Of a DNA stretch of 64,000 bases, positions 48,899 to 62,875 are shown piece by piece. The stretch lies in contig OY744604.1 of assembly GCA_963556255.1 (NCBI GenBank), positions 78,052,236-78,116,235 of the forward strand, given 5' to 3'. Under the pieces are notes generated by a model. It worked only from the letters and a program-made list of their open reading frames with translations. It was not told where the DNA came from and ran no database searches. The stretch is from Allolobophora icterica (taxonomy: Eukaryota > Annelida > Clitellata > Crassiclitellata > Lumbricidae). Positions within the stretch are counted from its first letter, which is position 1. Each line of letters starts with the position of its first letter. The position numbers and the translations under genes are program-made.

Positions 48899-49473
48899 CA
48901 TGGGCGGCGATCTAAGGGAGGCGGGCGGATATGTTCCCCCCACCTTTAAGAGTGTGGGGCACGCCATGCATGTGTCTCCCCCAAATTTTGAAGAAAGATT
49001 GAAAAAGGGCCGCAAATGGAACTGCGTGTGAGGGTTTTCACAGCCTTTTTTGACGAGATGAGGTAAAAATGAAATTTATCAGGAGAAAATGACCCCCCGA
49101 AAATTCTCAGGAAAAGTATCATTTCGAAAAAAGATGCTGAATGTTGTGGACTGATGTTCTAAAAGGTAATGCGAGACGGCAAAAAGTCGTAAAACCGGTG
49201 AAGGACTTAAAAAGGGTCATCAAGGTTTTGAGAGAGATGAATAAAGAAAAAAGTTGTAAATTTTAGGAAAAGGTGACTGAGAAAGTTTAAGGAAAAGGTC
49301 AATGACTGAAAAAAGTCAACTTTTTTCGGAGATGAGTTGTGGGAAAAGTGTTGAACTTTTTCGTGGAATGTCTCGTAAGAAATTTTTTTGGCGAAAAATT
49401 CCTTTAAAAAGGTCATCAACCAGACCAAGGCCGACTTTGTCCCCCCACCTCTCAGACAAGATCGCCGCCACTG
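48899..49473. mobile_element. hAT-like MITE
   Basis: Ends CATGGGCGGCGATCT and the inverse of CAGTGGCGGCGATCT. Flanks TAATTACT and TAGTTATA agree at five of eight positions, a decayed duplication. No transposase. Confidence 0.6.
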
Positions 49474-49803
49474 TAGTTATAAGACCTATTTGATATTTGG
49501 TAGGAATGTAAGAAATTTTGTAACAGTCCGGGAACCATAGACATTTCATAGGCAAATTGTACATCTTATATCTTATTCTACAAATTAACACGAACCCAGA
49601 GTCAACCGTTAAGGTTAGCACAGAGTATGGAATTAGAAACTGAGGTAGGCTATTTCACAAACTGTCTTTTTCTGGGACACTAACCGTAAGAACGAATGCC
49701 TACAAATATGACTTTGTAACTTCCCTAACTGAATTACTATTCATTACGGTGCTCTATTGGTTCTCGAAAAGATGCAACGCCGATCTATTAATTAAACTGA
49801 GTA

Positions 49804-50064
49804 ATGTGGCGGTCATCCAGGGAAGAGCTGCAATATTTTATTGTGAATTGCAAAAGAGATAACGTTTTCACCAAACTATTCTGGGGAATATCTTTTAATA
49901 ATCCTATGGATGACATGATCATTCACACTGGGAACAGACTGACGACAGAGATAGCAAAATTCTTTAGTATTGAAGCCAGCCGCAGAGAAGAATTTAGGAA
50001 GGGGGATTTTGCAAGAGAATTTGTCGAAATATGGAAACGATTTGGTGAACGTTTAAGCTATTGA
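49804..50064 (+). CDS. Unassigned open frame, 86 codons
   Basis: The frame starts MWRSSREELQYFIVN and ends KRFGERLSY. It has varied, non-repetitive composition with charged and aromatic residues. I do not recognise a family and see no promoter, signal peptide or splice context. It could be a fragment of a retroelement or chance. Confidence 0.2.
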   Translation: MWRSSREELQYFIVNCKRDNVFTKLFWGISFNNPMDDMIIHTGNRLTTEIAKFFSIEASRREEFRKGDFAREFVEIWKRFGERLSY

Positions 50065-50327
50065 AATGAGAGAAACACTATAGTGATTGAGAAAACAATC
50101 ATTACGATCATATATATGAAATATATTTTTATTATCGTATTCGGTAGGTGGCGGAAGAGGAGCAGATGTTCCTTTTCAAGTGAATTGATGCATGTATAAG
50201 TTCGCGCCTTATTGCAAGGGATGCACGTGTCGCATTATAAGACTTAACTAAAATACAATCATAAAAAACAAAGTATGATATGTAATAACTCAGTCTGTTA
50301 ACGTCTCATTTTCACAGGTACATCAAG

Positions 50328-50748
50328 CAGTGTTTAATCTAGTCCCCCTCTTATAGGGGAAGAAAACAAGGTTTGTGGGCGGGGGACCGCCAAGGGCGAC
50401 CTTTTGGGGAAATTTTAAAGACTTTTTGGCATTTCATCTTACAAAAAACGTGACGACCTTTTTTAGTCATTTGTCCACAAAAGTTTTATTTTCATGACTT
50501 TCTTTCGGAAATCATCTCTGAAAATGATGTGACGACCTTTGTTTCAGGAATTCATCTCTCACAAACTTTCATATATCTTACTCTATTATTTTCTTCTTAT
50601 ATTACTCAACTCTGGGGTGGCCAAACATGCATCCTGGGGGAATATTAATTCCCCAAAAAGGTGTCTACATTAAAATATTGCTGGCCTCTGGGAAACATAA
50701 ATCCTGGGGTGAGGAATTCCCGCCAAAAGACGTCTAGATTAAACACTG
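50328..50748. mobile_element. hAT-like MITE
   Basis: Ends CAGTGTTTAATCTAG and the inverse of the same. The flanks contain TACATCAAG and TACTTCAAG, so an 8-bp duplication with one change is likely, though its exact phase is ambiguous. Confidence 0.65.
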
Positions 50749-50779
50749 TACTTCAAGGCCACACTCTGTCAGATCTTTG

Positions 50780-51380
50780 AGCTGGAACTCACATCAAGGG
50801 ATAGGAAGTCCATTCAAGCACCAAGCAGATAATTACATTACCCCTAATCATCAGTTCAATATTTCCATATTTCTATTCAGTATATTTCTAGTACAGTAGT
50901 GTATAATATATTTAACTTTAAATGTTACACTCCCAAGTATGATATCTAATAATCAGGTCTGTTAACATCTTATTTTCACAGTCCATTCAATCCACAAGCA
51001 GGTGATTATATTGCACCTAATCAGTGCTTTTTCGCTGGAAAATAAGGTTCCGGAACGGAACAATAGGTTCCGGAACGCAATAATTATGGGCGGGTTAAAT
51101 CCCGAGAAACACTGGATTAGGGGTTGGGAGGGGTCACAATAAACACCGAAAACAGTTCAAAACACTGAAATTAAATGAAAATAACTAAATTATTGTTTTT
51201 ATTATTAAAATAAATAAATTATTTTTTAGTATCTGAAAAAAGGTGACGCAACGCCGTTCCGGCGCGTTCCGGTTGAAAAAAGCACTGCACCTATTCATCA
51301 GTTCAATATTTCCACATTTCCATCCTGTATGTTTCTAGTACGGCAGTATATAATACACTTAACACATCTTTTAACACATC
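50780..51380. repeat. Tandem pair of about 0.17-kb units, second one split by a hAT MITE
   Basis: 50805-50925 and 50985-51370 share GTCCATTCAA, TCATCAGTTCAATATTTCCA and TTTCTAGTAC. The second copy is interrupted at CACCTAAT by 51022-51287, and the first copy is the empty site. Confidence 0.7.
51022..51287. mobile_element. 266-bp hAT-type MITE
   Basis: Ends CAGTGCTTTTTCGC / TTGAAAAAAGCACTG, with duplication CACCTAAT / CACCTATT (one change). A solo end of the same family is near 14829. Confidence 0.85.
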
Positions 51381-51387
51381 CTTCTCA

Positions 51388-51730
51388 TGCATCATGTGTG
51401 CTGAAAGTTATTGAAAATTTAATGTGTTTTGCATCCATTGGCAGTGACGTTCAGATATCGAAATAAACAACAAGTAGCAATCGCATTTTTCAGTGTTACT
51501 TTTTAATCAAGCGTGAAATAGTCTGCCTGTAACTTTTGATTAAATTTTAAGTGAAATTTTACTTTTTAAATACTCTAGTCCGCGAGCTATGCCTAGGGAG
51601 GACGAGGCCTGATTCCCTGGAAACAGCATAACAACAAATTAATATCTAAGTCCCCGAGGGATCATATGCACCTTGGGGCATAACAAAAATAATAATAATA
51701 ATAACGAGAAGAAAAAGAAGAATGAGAATT

Positions 51731-51815
<85 letters not shown>

Positions 51816-52500
51816 CGATGACGATGACCACGATGATGACGATGATGGTGATGATGACAATGGTGATGACAGTAAACCTGCTTTATGTACTATAGTGCTG
51901 CCCAACTCAATTTACTACTGTTGGTGTGTTTCTTTTCGAGGTTTAGAGCTCACAATCAAACGATTAACCAATATGTAGTGTAATGTAACTAATACTATAC
52001 TTTACTACTCAGGACTGAGTTAGCTTTATCATCCGTCATAATTTGTTGCCAGGAACTTCGGAATTAATAATATTATCTCCGCGAAATCAGAGAAGATATA
52101 TGTAAATGCTTTGCTATTATGCTAATGGAAACATGCCATTTTGTAGCTACAATTTGATCATCTATTAATAAATGCCAAGTTCATGAATGCACATGGACAG
52201 ACGGTCAACACAGGCATATGATACTTAGATTTAGGATCTGTCACTTAGCCTATACTACTAAATAAGTCTTTGAGGGTGCAAGACTCACTATTATACGTAA
52301 TGGTGCCTTCGTAAACTCAAGATATCACGTCGGTACGGGCAAATCCTTTATCCCATTACCCGTAACCCTATCCAATCCGTGAAATACTTTCCCGACCCGT
52401 ACCCGATCTGCAGATACAGGTCGGGAACGGGTGCACCCGCGGTACGGGAATAAGCTTACTCGCAGGTCCATAAAACAAACATAATATAAACACAAACATC
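51388..52500. other. No gene recognised; (GAT)n microsatellite at 51731-51865
   Basis: The GAT tract opens a poly-Asp frame that is not a gene. 51900-52500 is ordinary AT-rich DNA with a CCCGTACCCG-like stretch at 52370-52450. Confidence 0.5.
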
Positions 52501-53850
52501 AGTAGTTACATAGAGGCATAGTACAAACATACATACATAGATACATAAATACTTACATACATACATGCATACATAAATACATACATGCATGCATACAAAC
52601 GCAAAACTTCCTTACTTACCTACATACATGTATACATTAATACATACACGAATGCTTATATACATGCATACATACGTACATACATGCATACATACGTACA
52701 TCCATGCATATATACACAAATGCATACATATGCATTATGCATGCGCCCTTTGCGCATGGCAGAAGCCATGCTATGCTGGCTGTTGACAGTCGTGTATGTC
52801 ATTATGGCAAATCATTTGTCTCAGAATTTGATCGATAAATCTAGCATGTTTGGAGAACTACTGCTGCTGATTCTCCGTACCAGAATGATTTCTCGTTTTG
52901 GTTGCACGTTTTCGTAACGTTTCCGTGACTGCAATGGTCCACCTCCAGATCGAGAGGGGCAAACGTTTCAGCTGACGGTCAAGCATAGCTAAGACAAAAT
53001 GACATGCTTACGCAGTTTTCTTTTTGGAACTTTTGACGAGCAGGAGCAATGGCTGAGCGAGTCTTTAAAGCGGCACCAGTTGTCAATCACAGAATGCTTA
53101 CACTCGTAGGAATTCTGTTCGACGCTCGACCGATACCTATTCTTCGTGAGGGACTACCTGTTGGTGGTTCGAGGTGATTTCTGGACGCCGTGTCATCTGT
53201 GATGGAGCTCTGGATGATGAGACAACCGCGACCTATCGGCGGCGGAGTACACAGGCTATTATCGTTCCTCATTTTCAATTCTACGTGTTGAGAAACTCCG
53301 AACTTCCTTCCTGACAACTCTGTTTGTTTGGATCAGAGTGTGCATGCAAGCCTGACACTATTAACTTCTCTAGTGGTCTCAGATATGTTTGTTAAGCGGA
53401 GAACGACTGGTTACTTGTAATCGCGGTTTTAACAGGAAAAAACGTTCTGAGCAAGTTGTCTCTTATGGGATTGGAGAAAGTTACTATCCACACAAAAGCA
53501 CTCAACCAAACAGTAGTTGTGGTCGATGTATCGCATTCTGAAAGGATCTCGCGTCGATGAATTTTAATTAATGCATGATTATTATTTAATACACAAGGCA
53601 TCAATCCTCAAACACAGAGACTCAGCTATTGTATGTAAATAAGCAGATTCGAAAATGCACGTCTCGAGTTGGTAATGAAGCGACTGACAGAACGAACAAT
53701 TGAACATCTATCCTCAAACACAGAGACTCAGCCTATTGTATGTAAATAAGCAGATTCGAAAATGCACGTCTCGAGATGGTAATGAAGCGACTGAGCAGAA
53801 CGAACAATTGAACATATAACCAGGTGTTTATTTTGCACTTACAGGCTCAG
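52501..53850. repeat. TACATACA microsatellite and upstream block of gene E
   Basis: 52505-52740 is TACATACATGCA-type repeat. 52790-53850 is paralogous to the blocks before B, C and D. 53585-53690 is locally duplicated at 53700-53810 (landmark AGACTCAGC, then ATGCACGTCTCGAG). Confidence 0.75.
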
Positions 53851-53879
53851 CAGGTAATAAGACTGTTTCTTCTCATTTA

Positions 53880-54131
53880 CTTGAACTCAGGCACAGATGG
53901 GGACTGAATTGAAAACCATCAAGATTAATCGCTCAATGCAAATCAAATTCTAAAGCACAGCTGGGAACCGAATTCAAAAACCACCAAGATAAATCACTTA
54001 ATGCAAATCAAATTTTAATACCAACAAATAGGCTTGTTGAATTTGTATATAAGAATGCAGTTTACACACGTCGTCGTGCAGACTGTTCTCAACCTGTGGC
54101 TCAACTATCGTGTTTCTTCACCTACAGGAAC
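53880..54131 (+). promoter_or_regulatory. Promoter of Ly6 gene E
   Basis: TATATAAG at 54046-54053, 86 bp before the ATG, then CAGTTTACACACGTCGTCGT. Two perfect octamers, 53936-53943 and 54001-54008. Confidence 0.75.
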
Positions 54132-54189
54132 ATGGCGCAGTTGTTTGGAACGATTTGCTTGGTGATATGCATATCTTGCATAATATCAG
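54132..54189 (+). CDS. Leader exon of Ly6 gene E (rest beyond window)
   Basis: 58 bp ending TATCAG before GTTTGAC, phase 1. It encodes MAQLFGTICLVICISCIIS, the common signal peptide with one extra cysteine. The following intron contains the second foldback copy and LINE remnant, so exon 2 would be expected beyond 64000. By analogy with gene A (exon 2 lies 2.3 kb after the foldback end) it should be near 65100. Confidence 0.85.
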
Positions 54190-55757
<1,568 letters not shown>

Positions 55758-56223
55758 AGTAGTTAAATAACTGTTTTAATTAAGCCAGTTTTTAGCGTCC
55801 GACTGTTACTATGAAGCCAAGATCTAGCGTCCGACTGTTGCTATGAAGCCAATATCTAGCGTCCGACTGTTACTATGAAACCAGCCCATTCTAACAGAGT
55901 ATTGTTTCTAATTAATTATATTTAATATAGTTTAATTATATTTAATATATTTTAATATATTTTAAACCTAATTTGTACTCTTACACGAGTTATTTTAACT
56001 ATGTTATTGAAACATTTCAGATGTGTATGGTGAATAAACTTATTTCTCACAGCAATTTTGAGTAGAACCTATATTTAAATTATTTTGAACTTCACCAATT
56101 TGTATAGCGCCCTAGCACAGCGAGACTTATTTGAATATTGTATTTGTGTAGCCTATTTGGTTGGGTATTTAAAATATATATTATGGTATAATCTAAGATA
56201 TATTGAAAGTTGTACTATTTCGC

Positions 56224-56598
56224 AAACAGACAAACAGAGAAACAGAAAAACAGACAAACAGAGAAACAGACAAACAGACAAACAGAGAAACAGACAAACA
56301 GTCAAACAGTCAAAAGACAAACAGAGAAACAGAGAAACAGACAAACAGACAAACAGACAAACAGAGAAACAGACAAACAGTCAAACAGTCAAAAGACAAA
56401 CAGAGAAACAGACAAACAGACAAACACACAAACAGACAAACAGACAAACAGACAAACAGACAAACAGTCAAACAGTCAAAAGACAAACAGAGAAACAGAG
56501 AAACAGACAAACAGTCAAACAGACAAACAGACAAACAGACAAACATACAAACAGTCAAACAGAGAAACATGCAAACAGAAAAACAGACAAACAGACGG
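56224..56598 (+). repeat. (ACAGACAA)n satellite, copy 2 left arm
   Basis: Counterpart of 336-727, with a different number and order of units. Confidence 0.9.
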
Positions 56599-56614
56599 TC
56601 AACATATTTTGACA

Positions 56615-56948
56615 TCTTAATAATAATAATAATAATAATATGGAAGCGTTTTAAGCAAGAAGAGAGAGAGAGAGGACCCATGAGCTAACCACGAGGTAGC
56701 CATGGATATGATTTGTTAGCAACCTCAGTTTCTTAGACTCGGCATATGAGGGAAAGGCGGCCAGCCCTAACCCTCACCGTCTCATCTTCCCACCGACAGA
56801 GTTCAGTCGGTGTGCTCATTATAGCTGAGCTTGCTATGGGATGCAGCAGGAGTAGAAATCGAATCAAATTTCTGTCCGGACGGGGATTCGAACCCCCGTC
56901 CTCTCCATCGACAGCTTAGCGCGCTAACCACTACGCTATCGTGCACCC
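56615..56948 (-). mobile_element. tRNA-derived SINE, copy 2 left arm
   Basis: A and B boxes intact on the minus strand, as in copy 1. Confidence 0.75.
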
Positions 56949-57231
56949 CTCTAGTTTTAACCAAATAAGTGTTTAAATACATTTAGTTACAAAACGCGAA
57001 GAAACAAAGATCGTTAGGTTCTACTGTTGGGAATGTACGCACAGGCTGTCATTTATCAGCATATAGTTGAGTTCTCTAAATTATTTGCTAAGAAATACAA
57101 AACTGATAAGTAAAAGAGAAGGAAGAACTCTAAATTATTTGCAAAGAGATATAAAACTGTAAAGTGTGGAGAGCGAGCAGAATTGAAGGTACATTTTAGT
57201 GGCTTAGCGCTGGGAGCAGAGGCAGGAACGC

Positions 57232-57640
57232 TGAGAAGTTGCGGGAAGATCTGAGAAGTTGCGGGAAGATCTGAGAAGTTGCGGGAAGATCTGAGAAGTT
57301 GCGGGAAGATCTGAGAAGTTGCCGGAAGATCTGAGAAGTTGCGGGAAGATCTGAGAAGTTGCGGGAAGATCTGAGAAGTTGCGGGAAGATCTGAGAAGTT
57401 GCCGGAAGATCTGAGAAGTTGCCGGAAGATCTGAGAAGTTGCCGGAAGATCTGAGAAGTTGCGGGAAGATCTGAGAAGTTGCCGGAAGATCTGAGATGTT
57501 GCCGGAAGATCTGAGAAGTTGCGGGAAGATCTGAGAAGTTGCCGGAAGATCTGAGAAGTTGCCGGAAGATCTGAGAAGCTGCGGGAAGATCTGAGAAGCT
57601 GCGGGAAGATCTGAGAAGCTGCGGGAAGAGCTGAGAAGTT
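57232..57640. repeat. 20-bp minisatellite, copy 2 left arm
   Basis: About 19-20 AGATCT-containing units. The order of the C/G variants differs from copy 1. Confidence 0.95.
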
Positions 57641-57868
57641 GCGAGAAGCGCTGGGAAGCTGCGGCGGCAGCGGCAGCGGCAGCGGCGGTTCGGCGGCGGC
57701 GACGGAGGCGGCTGCGGAGGCGGAGGCGGTGGGTAGAGCGCTGGCGAGCAGCGGCGGCGGAGGAGGCGGTGGCGACGGCGACAGTGGCAAATTTGTTGGA
57801 AAGATAGGTTTTCGATTGAAGCAGTTCAGAGCATTTTGGATGACGAAACTGCTATGTATGATATTTCT

Positions 57869-58610
57869 GGGGAACGGACATTATCCCCCCCGGACATTAT
57901 CCCCCCGGACATTATCCCCCCGGACAAAAGCCCCCCGGACAGAATCCCCCCAGATTTTAGCTAAGACAAAATCCCCCCCCGGACAAAATCCCCCCGCTGT
58001 GTGATAAGTCTATTTCTACATTTAATTGAGAAACTTTAATAGCCCTGTTGCCCTCGTGTCAGCAATTGTTATTGTTGTAAACGTATAGACTAAGTTAGTG
58101 TCATTCAGGTGTAAAAATAAGACTTGTTAGTCGCCTAGTTCTTAACTTAAGGCTTGTTAATGTCTGGATTCGCGAGGTCCGCTGCCCAAAAAGCGGGTCA
58201 GGCTCAGCGCCAAGCAGCTACAAGCCGTCTCCCGCACCCTTGTTAGCGTCACTATAGGTTAACGAATGAAAGGAAATATGAAATGTATATATGTATGTAT
58301 ATTTGTATATATGAATGTATATATGTATGTGCGTATATATGTATGTATGTATGTATATATGCATGTATATATGTATATATGTAGGTATATGTGTATATTA
58401 TGCATGTATGTATATATGTTTGTATGTATATATGTATTTTATGCGTGTATGTATATATGTATGTTTGATATATATGTGTGAAATATAGGTTATTATTTCC
58501 TAGCCGGGGGGGATAATGTCCTACCCCGGGGGGGATTCAGTCCGGGGGGCTTTTGTCCGGGGGATAATGTCCGGGGGGATAATGTCCGGGGGGGATTATG
58601 TCCTACACTC
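57869..58610. mobile_element. GGACATTATCCCC-array element, copy 2
   Basis: Counterpart of 1991-2738 with the same GATATTTCT duplication; 6 bp shorter because of homopolymer and TATG changes. Confidence 0.75.
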
Positions 58611-58662
58611 GATATTTCTAGCGGGACATGGGATGAATTCTGTTGTTGCCATATTATTTCTA

Positions 58663-59481
58663 CACTGTGTCCACGATAAAGTAGAACACTAGACTTTGTG
58701 AAATGTCTTGGTCAATTGTAGTATTATAGGTACTAAATTTGGTGCACATGAACTTCAGTCTATTCTATCCATACTCTGCAAATTTTATGACAATTGATGC
58801 AACGGTTACGAGGATATACCCTTTTGAAATTGGGTGGTTCAGAAACCAAGTTACCGAACAGTAAAACGCATAGAATTACTCATTTTTCTGGCTACCGCAG
58901 GGGATACATAGGCTGTTGTTTATAAGCGTCATTTTCGGAAACAGTTTCACTATGAGACCTGTTTTACGTAACAGTAGTTGGTTGTAAAGAAATGGTTTTC
59001 AGCGCAGAGGACAAGATTTTAATCAAGGAGTTGAGAGAGACGAAGGGGTATGGCGCAAGGAGACTCATTACAGAATTTCCAATGAAAAATTAGTCCCTAG
59101 CTGGTGTCAGCAAGCTGTTTAAAAAGATTGCCACAACCGGATCAGTTGGAAGGAAACCACGAGATCGGGCGTTACGAAAGCAAACAAATATGATTATACC
59201 CCTTCGTCTCTCTCAACTCCTTGATTAAAGCCTATGTATCCTCTGCGGTAGCCAGAAAAATGACGTAATTCTATGCGTTTTACTGTTCGGTAACTTGGTT
59301 TCTGAACCACCCAATTTCAAAAGGGTATATCCTCGTAACCGTTGCATCAATTGTCATAAAATTTGCAGTGTATGGATAGAATAGACTGAAGTTCATGTGC
59401 ACCAAATTTAGTACCTATAATACTACAATTGACCAAGATATTTGACAAAGTCTAGTGTTCTACTTTATCGTAGACACAGTG
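58663..59481. mobile_element. Tc1/mariner-type element, copy 2
   Basis: Counterpart of 2791-3609, same 819-bp length, with the same broken transposase N-terminus at about 58994-59172. Confidence 0.9.
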
Positions 59482-61085
59482 TAGTTGAAATTTATTCATA
59501 GAGTTGAATTCTACACAGACAACTTGTAGGAAAAGGCATGTCTTCGATTAAAGCACATTTGCAAAAGAGCTTGAAATGGTATATTTGTAAAAGTTCGAGT
59601 GATGGAATTGGTGTGTAACATAGTTCTAACTAGAGTTTGTGATATATGAAGTGAAGCACATTGATGAATTTGTTGGAAAAGACGTGCTTCAGATTGAAGC
59701 GTATGTGAAAACCACCTAAACTGAACATTTTTGGAGACTGTGAATGACGAAACTGCTCGGTATGGTATTTCTAGCAGGGGGCATGTGTGAAGTCTGAACA
59801 TACGATTTATGGAAAGTAAATATATATAAATATATATATATATATTTCGATTGCTGTAGGTGTGTTTGAATGTATGACAGGTAAAGACTACCATGTATAG
59901 GCCTACCCCAGGTGAGTTCACATCCTCATGCATCTACATCCAAAACAAAGGAGCTTGACCTGGTTTTCTTTCCAGTGTACGCCTTGGGCATTATCATTGT
60001 GCTCCCGATATGGTCAAAAGCCTTGGTCAATACACTAATGAGAATGCGCATTCGTGCGTGTTAGAGCTTTTGGATGAATTGTGTAAGGGGAGGGAATGGG
60101 TGGAGGATGGTGAGGGGTATACGGTACGGGAATCGCCCACTGTGTGTGCACTCAACCGAACCGTTTCGGGTGACTGCGTTCAACTGATTTCGCGTGAATT
60201 TCAAGATTTCGCGTGCTTTCAATTTGGCTGCAGTTCTAAAATGGACTTGTAGCTGATGAAAACCGTGAAGGGAGAGGGTGTGGAGAGGAGGGAGGGTGTA
60301 GAAAGGAGGCTGGAAGGGAGGGTAGAGCATATCAAAGAAACTTTGTTGACTCGGTATAGAAATTGTATTACTGAAATAGAGCATTTTGTAATACGCAGCT
60401 CGTGTCTGTAAGTATTTGATAATTTTTGCAAGCATTTGAAAAACCCTTGAGAATGAAAATACACAAAGTCTCACATTAATTTCATTACCTTAACTCTACA
60501 AAGGCAAAGCCCCTCATTTTCCAACAAAATGTAGTTCCAACGCTCTCATAGATCTATCATACCGAGCAGTTTCGTCATTCACAGTCTCCAAAAATGTTCA
60601 GTTTAGGTGGTTTTCACATACGCTTCAATCTGAAACACGTCTTTTCCAACAAAGTCATCAATGTGCTTCACTTCATATATCACAAACTCTAGTTAGAACT
60701 ATGTTTCACACCAATTCCATCACTCGAACTTTTACAAATATACCATTTCAAGCTCTTTTGCAAATGTGCTTTAATCGAAGACATGCCTTTTCCTACAAGT
60801 TGTCTGTGTAGAATTCAACTCTATGAATAAATTTCAACTAGAAATAATATGGCAACAACAGAATTCATCCCATGTCCCGCTTGAAATATCATACATAGCA
60901 GTTTCGTCATCCAAAATGCTCTGAACTGCTTCAATCGAAAACGTACCTTTCCAACAAATTTGCCACTGTCGCCTTCGCCACCGCCTCCTCCGCCGCCGCT
61001 GCTCGCCAGCGCTCTCGCCTCAGCCTCCGCCGCCGCCTCCGCCGCCGCCGCTGCCGATGCCGCCGCAACTTCCCAGCGCTTCCCG

Positions 61086-61353
61086 CAACTTCACAGCTCT
61101 TCCCGCAGCTTCTCAGATCTTCCCGCAGCTTCTCAGATCTTCCCGCAGCTTCTCAGATCTTCCGGCAACTTCTCAGATCTTCCCGCAACTTCTCAGATCT
61201 TCCCGCAACTTCTCAGATCTTCCCGCAACTTCTCAGATCTTCCGGCAACTTCTCAGATCTTCCCGCAACTTCTCAGATCTTCCCGCAACTTCTCAGATCT
61301 TCCCGCAACTTCTCAGATCTTCCCGCAACTTCTCAGATCTTCCCGCAACTTCT
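61086..61353. repeat. 20-bp minisatellite, copy 2 right arm
   Basis: About 14 units, one more than copy 1. Confidence 0.9.
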
Positions 61354-61636
61354 CAGCGTTCCTGCCTCTGCTCCCAGCGCTAAGCCACTAAAATGTACCT
61401 TCAATTCTGCTCGCTCTCCACACTTTACAGTTTTATATCTCTTTGCAAATAATTTAGAGTTCTTCCTTCTCTTTTACTTATCAGTTTTGTATTTCTTAGC
61501 AAATAATTTAGAGAACTCAACTATATGCTGATAAATGACAGCCTGTGCGTACATTCCCAACAGTAGAACCTAACGATCTTTGTTTCTTCGCGTTTTGTAA
61601 CTAAATGTATTTATACACTTATTTGGTTAAAACTAG

Positions 61637-61966
61637 AGGGGTGCACGATAGCGTAGTGGTTAGCGCGCTAAGCTGTCGATGGAGAGGACGGGGGTTTCTA
61701 ATCCCCGTCCGGACAGAAATTTGATTCGATTTCTACTCCTGCTGCATCCCATAGCAAGCTCAGCTATAATGAGCACACCGACTGAACTCTGTCGGTGGGA
61801 AGATGAGACGGTGAGGGTTAGGGCTGGCCGCCTTTCCCTCATATGCCGAGTCTAAGAAACTGAGGTTGCTAACAAATCATATCCATGGCTACCTCGTGGT
61901 TAGCTCATGGGTCCTCTCTCTCTCTTCTTGCTTAAAACGCTTCCATATTATTATTATTATTATTAA
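61637..61966 (+). mobile_element. tRNA-derived SINE, copy 2 right arm, B box damaged
   Basis: The A box is intact, but the B box reads GGTTTCTAATCC instead of GGTTCGAATCC (61693-61704), unlike the other three SINE copies. Confidence 0.75.
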
Positions 61967-61984
61967 GATGTCAAAATATGTTGA

Positions 61985-62305
61985 CCGTCTGTTTGTCTGT
62001 TTTTCTGTTTGCATGTTTCTCTGTTTGACTGTTTGTCTGTTTGTCTGTTTGACTGTTTCTCTGTTTGTCTTTTGACTGTTTGACTGTTTGTCTGTTTGTC
62101 TGTTTGTCTGTTTGTCTGTTTCTCTGTTTGTCTTTTGACTGTTTGACTGTTTGTCTGTTTGTCTGTTTCTCTGTTTGTCTGTTTGTCTGTTTCTTTGTTT
62201 GTCTTTTAACTGTTTGACTGTTTGTCTGTTTCTCTGTTTCTCTGTTTGTCTGTTTCTCTGTTTCTCTGTTTGTCTGTTTCTCTGTTTCTCTGTTTGTCTG
62301 TTTGC
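61985..62305. repeat. (CTGTTTGT)n satellite, copy 2 right arm
   Basis: Shorter than its copy 1 counterpart (6091-6580). Confidence 0.9.
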
Positions 62306-62875
62306 GAAAGAGTACAACTTTTAATATATCTTAGATTATACCATAATATATATTTTAAATACCCAACCAAATAGGCTACACAAATACAATATTCAAATAA
62401 GTCTCGCTGTGCTAGGGCGCTATACAAATTGGTGAAGTTCAAAATAATTTAAATATAGGTTCTACTTAAAATTGCTGTGAGAAATAAGTTTATTCACCAT
62501 ACACATCTGAAATGTTTCAATAACATAATTAAAATAACTCGTGTAAGAGTACAAATTAGGTTTAAAATATATTAAAATATATTAAATATAATTAAACTAT
62601 ATTAAATATAATTAATTAGAAACAATACTCTGTTAGAATGGGCTGGTTTCATAGTAACAGTCGGACGCTAGATCTTGGCTTCATAGCAACAGTCGGACGC
62701 TAGATATTGGCTTCATAACAACAGTAGGACGCTAAAAACTGGCTTCATTAAAACAGTCGGACGCTAAAAACTGGCTTAATTAAAACAGTTATTTAACTAC
62801 TACTGTATTTACACAAGAGATTATCTTTAATAGGAAACATTTCGGCTAGATTTATGCTAAATTGCCAATGTAATA

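Larger units (their letters stand above)
55758..62801. mobile_element. Foldback element, copy 2, complete (7,044 bp)
   Basis: Both tips are visible: AGTAGTTAAATAACTG... and its inverse, flanked by the 6-bp duplication ACTGTA (55752-55757, 62802-62807). Left arm 55758-59764, spacer 59765-60557, right arm 60558-62801 (2,244 bp). It carries the same nested insertions as copy 1, in the left arm only. There is no transposase, polymerase or integrase, so movement would need enzymes from elsewhere. Confidence 0.9.
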
